From: Nitrososphaerota archaeon
GTDB lineage: Archaea; Thermoproteota; Nitrososphaeria; Nitrososphaerales; CADDZS01
Assembly: GCA_021325255.1 (NCBI GenBank)
Contig: JAJPHP010000075.1
Span: 1 to 55,189, forward strand
Length of the DNA stretch: 55,189 bases
Direction of reading: 5' to 3'
The position numbers were made by a program, and so were the translations under genes. Shown piece by piece: positions 50,973-55,189 of the stretch; within the stretch, counting starts at the first letter, position 1; the number at the start of each line of letters is the position of its first letter. The notes below the pieces were generated by a model. The model was not told where the DNA came from. It made no database searches and was given only the letters and a program-made list of their open reading frames with translations.

Positions 50973-53384
50973 ATGAGTACAACAGCGGTTACCGTACAGG
51001 CCCCGAAGAAATGGGTTGGTCAGCCAGTCAAGAGAAAGGAAGATACGAGGCTGCTGACGGGAAGAGGACGTTTCATCGACGATCTGAAGCTGGCTGGAAT
51101 GCGCTACGCCGCGATTCTCAGGAGTCCCTACCCACACGCTAAGATTGTTGCGATCGACACAAGAGAGGCTCTTGAACAGCCTGGCGTGCTCGCCGTGATA
51201 ACTGGAAAGGATGTAGCCGAGCTCACAAACCCAATGGCGCCGGCACCCGCAATCCCGCTCCAATATTATCCAATGGCCATCGAGAAGGTCAGATTCGTGG
51301 GGGAGCCGGTCGCACTTGTCGTCGCCTCTTCGAGATATCAAGCCGAAGACGCATTAGATCACGTTCGCGTCGAATACGCGCCCCTCGAGCCAGTCGTGTC
51401 GATAGAGGATGCCTCCCGGGAAGGAGCTCCGCTTCTACACGAGTCGCTCAGTTCCAACTTAGTTTGGCACAGGCTGTTCAACTACGGAGACGTCGAGAAG
51501 GACTTTTCGCAATCCGATGGAGTGATACTGGAGAGTTTCTCCGTCCACAGAGTGAGCTCGACCCCGATTGAAACATTTGGGGTGGTTGCCTCCTACGACA
51601 AGTACGCCGATTCTCTGACAATTTACTCGAACAGCCAGATCCCCGGAGCACTATTTGCAATCCTAGACGGCGCCCTAAAGACTCCGCACAAGCAGCTGCG
51701 CATAATCACAGGGGACATTGGCGGCTCATACGGTGTAAAACTGGGGCTGCACTATCTTGTCCTGTTGAGCGCCGTCGCTATGAAGCTCGGCGTCCCAGTG
51801 AAATACGTCGAGGACAGAAAGGAATCGATGCTCGGGCTCCAACACGGAACCGAGACCAAATACGACGTCGAAGCTGCGGTCATGAAGGACGGGCGGGTAA
51901 AGAGCCTGAAAGTCAAGCTGCGGGAGAACGTGGGCGCATATCCGCAGTTCCCCGAACCGGAGGGCATACTCGAACAACTCTTTACTGGCGCATACAAGAT
52001 TGGAAGCTACCGCCTCGACGCGAACCTCTATGTTGCAAACAAGTGCATGACCGGCCCATGCAGGGGCTACGGGCGATACAACGTTGCCTTTCTTGTCGAA
52101 CGCGTGATCGATGCCACTGCAGAGAAATTCAACCTCGACCCAATCGAGGTTCGCTTGAGAAACTTCATCGGACCGGGCGAGTTTCCCTACACCGGGCCAA
52201 ACGGCAACATATACGACAGCGGAGATTATGCCAAATGTCTGAAGAAGGCCCTCGAGGTCTTCGATTACGAGAAAGCTCGCGCCGAGCAGAGGGAAGCAAG
52301 GAAGAATGGGAGGAAGCTCGGGATAGGGGTTGCATTCATAGTGGAGATAGGCACGCCTAACTTTGCTCACTTTGGTCTCGTCTCAGACAAGCCTCCTTAC
52401 TCTCTCCTCAGTAACAACACAGAGATAGCCACCGTGAGCCTGAACGGCACGGGTCGAGCCACGGTGATGAGCGGGATGTCTCCACAGGGTCAGGGGCAAG
52501 AGACCGCACTTGCACAAGTCGTGGCCGACGAACTCGGTCTCTCACCCGATGAGGTCGCAGTAGACCCCGGCTTTGACAGCAATGTGCACCCCTTTACGGG
52601 TGGATCAGGAACCTACGGAAGCAGATTCGGCGGTGTGGGCGTGAGTTGCGCGGTCGTCGCTGCGAGGAAAGTGAGACAGAAACTGCTCACAATTGCCGGT
52701 TTCATGCTCGGTGAAGATTACTCAAACCTCGACATTGCAAATGGACTCGTCTTCGTAAAGACGCTCCCTCAGAAGGCTATTCCGGTACACGCAGTTTGCG
52801 GGGCTACGATGTATCACTCCCTGATTCTTCCAAAAGATATCGAGCCCACGCTGAGCGCTACCGCAGTGTTCGGAATTACCTCGGGGAGTCTGCCTGACGC
52901 GGATGGAAAGCTGAACAACGCTCTGACCTACGCGAGCTGCGCCCATGTGGGACTGATTGAAGTTGACGATGAGACCGGGAAGGTCAAGGTGCTGCGTTAC
53001 GTTGCTGTTGATGATTGCGGGAAACAGATCAATCCGATGATTGTAGAGGGGCAGTCGCATGGATCCATTGCTCATGCATTGGGCTGGTCGCTCTTTGAGG
53101 AACTAAAGTACGGCGAGGACGGGCAGCTAGAGGCCTCTACTTTCATGGATTATCTCGTTCCTACTGCGGCAGAGATGCCTTCTTTTGAGGTGGACGAGAT
53201 CGAGACCCTTTCCCCATACACGCCGCTCGGATCGAAAGGGATCGGCGAAGGCGGTTCGATGCCCGTCATGCCTTTGATTGCTTCGGCAATCGAGGATGCA
53301 CTGGGCCTCCCGACGCCAACGATTACACAGGCCCATCAGTCTCCAGAAAAGATCTGGAAACTCGGTATGGAAATGAAAAAGTGA
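50973..53384 (+). CDS. Xanthine dehydrogenase-family molybdopterin-binding subunit (CoxL/CutL type)
   Basis: 803 residues. The start VGQPVKRKEDTRLLTGRGRF, the middle SVHRVSSTPIETFGVVASYD, and the C-terminal catalytic Glu759 in SKGIGEGGSMP identify the large subunit of molybdenum hydroxylases. At the position of the form I CO dehydrogenase active-site loop AYRCSFR it reads PCRGYGR (C363-R368), closer to the form II loop AYRGAGR, so it is probably not a CO dehydrogenase. The [2Fe-2S] (CoxS) and FAD (CoxM) subunits that complete such enzymes are absent nearby; instead the CrtI-like flavoprotein is 25 bases upstream. Substrate unknown. Confidence 0.9.
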   Translation: MSTTAVTVQAPKKWVGQPVKRKEDTRLLTGRGRFIDDLKLAGMRYAAILRSPYPHAKIVAIDTREALEQPGVLAVITGKDVAELTNPMAPAPAIPLQYYPMAIEKVRFVGEPVALVVASSRYQAEDALDHVRVEYAPLEPVVSIEDASREGAPLLHESLSSNLVWHRLFNYGDVEKDFSQSDGVILESFSVHRVSSTPIETFGVVASYDKYADSLTIYSNSQIPGALFAILDGALKTPHKQLRIITGDIGGSYGVKLGLHYLVLLSAVAMKLGVPVKYVEDRKESMLGLQHGTETKYDVEAAVMKDGRVKSLKVKLRENVGAYPQFPEPEGILEQLFTGAYKIGSYRLDANLYVANKCMTGPCRGYGRYNVAFLVERVIDATAEKFNLDPIEVRLRNFIGPGEFPYTGPNGNIYDSGDYAKCLKKALEVFDYEKARAEQREARKNGRKLGIGVAFIVEIGTPNFAHFGLVSDKPPYSLLSNNTEIATVSLNGTGRATVMSGMSPQGQGQETALAQVVADELGLSPDEVAVDPGFDSNVHPFTGGSGTYGSRFGGVGVSCAVVAARKVRQKLLTIAGFMLGEDYSNLDIANGLVFVKTLPQKAIPVHAVCGATMYHSLILPKDIEPTLSATAVFGITSGSLPDADGKLNNALTYASCAHVGLIEVDDETGKVKVLRYVAVDDCGKQINPMIVEGQSHGSIAHALGWSLFEELKYGEDGQLEASTFMDYLVPTAAEMPSFEVDEIETLSPYTPLGSKGIGEGGSMPVMPLIASAIEDALGLPTPTITQAHQSPEKIWKLGMEMKK

Positions 53385-53461
53385 TTTTAAGCCAGAAAGC
53401 TTGTTCAGGGAATTTTGCCTTTCCCTATCTCTCGGACAGAACTGCTTATCACATATGCGTA

Positions 53462-53764
53462 CTAGGAATCATGCTGTCTCGTGATTCTTGCTTTAAGCTG
53501 CTCTTTCGAAAGCATTCTAGTCTTTTCTCTCATTCTAGAACCAAGTATCATTGCAACCAAGCCCGCTACGAATGCCAGAAGTCCGGCCCAGAATCCGATG
53601 AGAACTGCCGGTGAAGGAGCCGCAGGTAGAGTTGTTCCTGCCGGGAATCCCGGTCCGTACAAGACGTAACCCGACGCAAAGAGGCCGAGTCCACCTCCGA
53701 TCGCTATGAGTATTGCTCCAACGGTCTGGAGTGTGCCTCCGCTCACAATTGTAGTTGTCCTCAA
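53462..53764 (-). CDS. Small two-helix membrane protein
   Basis: 100 residues with two hydrophobic helices (TVGAILIAIGGGLGLFASGYVLY and AVLIGFWAGLLAFVAGLVAMIL) joined by a Pro/Ala/Gly-rich loop, and a basic cytoplasmic tail. TTG 53764. Convergent with the molybdenum hydroxylase subunit. No family recognised. Confidence 0.6.
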   Translation of the reverse strand: MRTTTIVSGGTLQTVGAILIAIGGGLGLFASGYVLYGPGFPAGTTLPAAPSPAVLIGFWAGLLAFVAGLVAMILGSRMREKTRMLSKEQLKARITRQHDS

Positions 53765-53909
53765 CTCGCTTTCTTTTCACCTCCCTCGAACTTTTGAAAA
53801 TTGGTAAGAAGATGGACGGTCCAGAACTTCGCAATTGTGCACTCTTTACTTGGAGTGCTTGTCGCTGTTTACTGGACTGAAGTTGGCTTTCCCACCTCGC
53901 GCGGCCTCG

Positions 53910-54215
53910 CTACGCCTGAACCTCTTCCTCTTGCTTCTCTTTCTTGTATCGCTCTCTGAGTTCCCCGGTCGGCCGGTACCAGACTAGCCACATCGCTCCA
54001 ATCAGCAATCCGGCGATTGCAAGTGAAACCACGGTGACTATCACATTCTGGAAGAGGCTAAAGCCGCCCGACCAAAACAGGGCATATAGTAAAATGAAAA
54101 CGAGCCACCCGACCACACCCAGGATGGAAGCGACAATAGGCCCCACTTGAGGCTCAAACTGTTGCTGTTGTTGCTTCCTACCCCTCTCATCCTCTTCTCC
54201 GCTCGTCGCGGTCAT
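53910..54215 (-). CDS. Small two-helix membrane protein, overlapping the flavodoxin gene
   Basis: 101 residues with two hydrophobic helices (VASILGVVGWLVFILLYALFW and VIVTVVSLAIAGLLIGAMWLVWY), a polar Gln-rich N-terminus and a charged Lys/Glu C-terminus. Its ATG (54215) overlaps the flavodoxin stop by four bases (ATGA at 54215-54212), indicating translational coupling. It may anchor or accept electrons with the flavodoxin-like protein; that is contextual only. Confidence 0.65.
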   Translation of the reverse strand: MTATSGEEDERGRKQQQQQFEPQVGPIVASILGVVGWLVFILLYALFWSGGFSLFQNVIVTVVSLAIAGLLIGAMWLVWYRPTGELRERYKKEKQEEEVQA

Positions 54216-54748
54216 GCAGGAATCGCCTCCTTGCCTTTAGAAGCGAGAACTTTGCCGACTTCAAACCCGATTTCCTCAAACCTCTTCTCCTCTCCTTCCT
54301 TGAGCTTGACCCCTCCCTCCTCCTTTGCCTCCTTCAGCGGTATCACAATTGAATTGGATCTGGGCATTATCATCTCAAGACCCACATTCTTCAATTTCTT
54401 CTCGATGTACTTCGCTGCGCTCCCGCTGAGAGGGTAAGAAAGCTTCGTATCGAATGCGAACCCCGACCTTCCTCTCAAATCGACTCCATCGATTCTGTCA
54501 AGAAACTCCTTGATTGATTCCGAAGCAGTTATCTTCTCTGTCGGTGCTCCGACGGCGATCAGGTCGAACTCCTTCAGAGATTCGAGACTCTGCAATTCCT
54601 TTGAATTAATGCAAATTGCCTCGACTCCTGCTTGTTTGAGTCCCGTCTCGAAGGACTTTGCGATCCTTTCGGTATGACCATATCGACTGTCGAAAATTAT
54701 TATGGCACGCCTCGGGCCTGACCTTTGAGCTGTGATCCCACTAGACAT
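54212..54748 (-). CDS. Flavodoxin-like protein
   Basis: 178 residues. The N-terminal FMN phosphate-binding loop IIFDSRYGHTERIAKSFETG is clear, followed by FDLIAVGAPTEKITASESIKEFLDRI, as in flavodoxin-fold proteins. The C-terminal third is very acidic/basic. Likely an FMN electron carrier or redox sensor in the cytosol. ATG 54748, with a CTTTAAGTAA element 45 bases upstream on the minus strand (near 54793-54801). Its stop overlaps the start of the two-helix membrane protein downstream. Confidence 0.78.
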   Translation of the reverse strand: MSSGITAQRSGPRRAIIIFDSRYGHTERIAKSFETGLKQAGVEAICINSKELQSLESLKEFDLIAVGAPTEKITASESIKEFLDRIDGVDLRGRSGFAFDTKLSYPLSGSAAKYIEKKLKNVGLEMIMPRSNSIVIPLKEAKEEGGVKLKEGEEKRFEEIGFEVGKVLASKGKEAIPA

Positions 54749-54865
54749 ACTGTTTTCCTGCGACTCAAGATATGAGATGGGCGTTCGTCGTTACTTAAAG
54801 GCCCAACACGATCATCAATGTCGAGAATGTCATCCAGATAGGTTATGGCGAATGCAATGATTCGG

Positions 54866-55189
54866 TCACCGTCGAATCGCCTCGGGCCTCCTCAGTCCAC
54901 TGCTAAGAATGATCCAGGCGCAGAGAACTGCAATGGGCATGGTGCCAAAGACTGCAGTCGTCGAGAGGAGGATGTCCCCGAGTCCCCCTGCAAAGGAGAG
55001 AATCAGGCCGACCTGAGCAGAGTTGAGTATCATATTGTTCGCTGCATGCGCTAGGCTTGGAGGCCAGATGCTCCCAGTGCGAAGCTGCCCCGTTTACTTA
55101 ACGACCGATCGGCCTAAGGCCGAGTGCCCGCTCTCCTTTCTTTGTGACCAACATTGGAAAGAGAACGAACACCGTTCGAAATCATGTAC
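54866..55189 (-). pseudogene. Decayed CPBP (CAAX protease-like) membrane protein, extends past window edge
   Basis: On the minus strand, one frame at the window edge reads FVLFPMLVTKKGERALGLRPIG before a stop at 55100; another frame, open from a TAA at 55096 to TGA 54866, reads QLRTGSIWPPSLAHAANNM and then a hydrophobic helix. These are the N-terminal GLRP region and the C-terminal H-x3-N motif of CPBP intramembrane proteases, in two frames, with the middle part (containing the EExxxR and HxxxH-type motifs) missing. So it is a gene remnant with an internal deletion and a frameshift. An ATG at 55033 could still start a 55-residue peptide. Confidence 0.6.

Noticed and set aside
50973..53384. 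Calling the molybdenum hydroxylase a CO dehydrogenase
   Set aside because: The active-site loop PCRGYGR does not match form I AYRCSFR, and the CoxS/CoxM genes are absent from the window.
1..55189. CRISPR arrays, insertion sequences, integrases
   Set aside because: No regularly spaced direct repeats, transposase or integrase motifs were seen; the 90-bp inverted pair is not flanked by a transposase gene.

Overview
The window reads as a chromosomal segment of an archaeon, most like the Thaumarchaeota/Nitrososphaeria and their relatives. The evidence is an SMC-ScpA-ScpB operon joined to ribosomal protein eS8 and SRP19, RadA plus a RadB-like paralogue, RIO2 kinase, an Sm/LSm protein, archaeal RqcH/NEMF, pantoate kinase, archaeal (short) adenylosuccinate synthetase, inositol-1-phosphate synthase, a TrmB regulator and an AbrB-PhoU protein. 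TATA boxes lie about 26-28 bases before many start codons, which points to leaderless mRNAs, and TTG starts are common. I see no ammonia-oxidation genes, rRNA, recognisable tRNA, CRISPR array or insertion sequence. The lineage is an inference from gene content, not a measured placement.

Layout. 0-15 kb: RNase J-like nuclease, an NTF2-fold protein, the minus-strand chromosome-structure and translation block (SMC, ScpA, ScpB, eS8, SRP19), a CoA-biosynthesis pair (pantoate kinase and an ECF-type S-component-like membrane protein), the AbrB-PhoU regulator, CTP synthase and a HypE/AIR-synthase relative. 15-23 kb: RIO2 and LSm (convergent, sharing one CTAG for both stops), RadB-like ATPase, EMC6-like membrane protein, RqcH, CBS-zinc-ribbon protein, Mut7-C nuclease and AMMECR1. 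23-39 kb: glycosyltransferase, asparaginyl-tRNA synthetase, RadA, a large Asn/Ser/Thr-rich surface protein followed by TrmB, inositol-phosphate synthase, Nudix, OMP decarboxylase, an eL22-like ribosomal protein, PurA, and small membrane and regulatory proteins. 39-49 kb is looser and accessory-like: DUF2299-like and TPR-like proteins, a decayed nucleoside-deoxyribosyltransferase-like gene, gene-poor stretches, an asparagine synthetase derived from AsnRS, a DJ-1/PfpI protein and a secreted beta-helix protein. 49-55 kb: a CrtI-like FAD oxidoreductase in an apparent operon with a lone molybdenum hydroxylase large subunit, small membrane proteins, a flavodoxin-like protein and a decayed CPBP protease at the edge.

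Points most worth attention: (i) a 90-bp promoter-like module present twice in inverted orientation (22985-23074 and 39832-39921, 81/90 identical), each with a perfect 16-bp palindrome, a second GC-rich palindrome and a TATA box; (ii) a small protein with the pattern of eukaryotic ribosomal protein eL22; (iii) a helical domain shared by two otherwise different regulators (37909-38670 and 43906-44421); (iv) a CrtI-like flavoprotein paired with a CoxL-type subunit that has no FeS or FAD partner genes nearby; (v) ScpA, whose conserved N-terminus lies upstream of any usual start codon.
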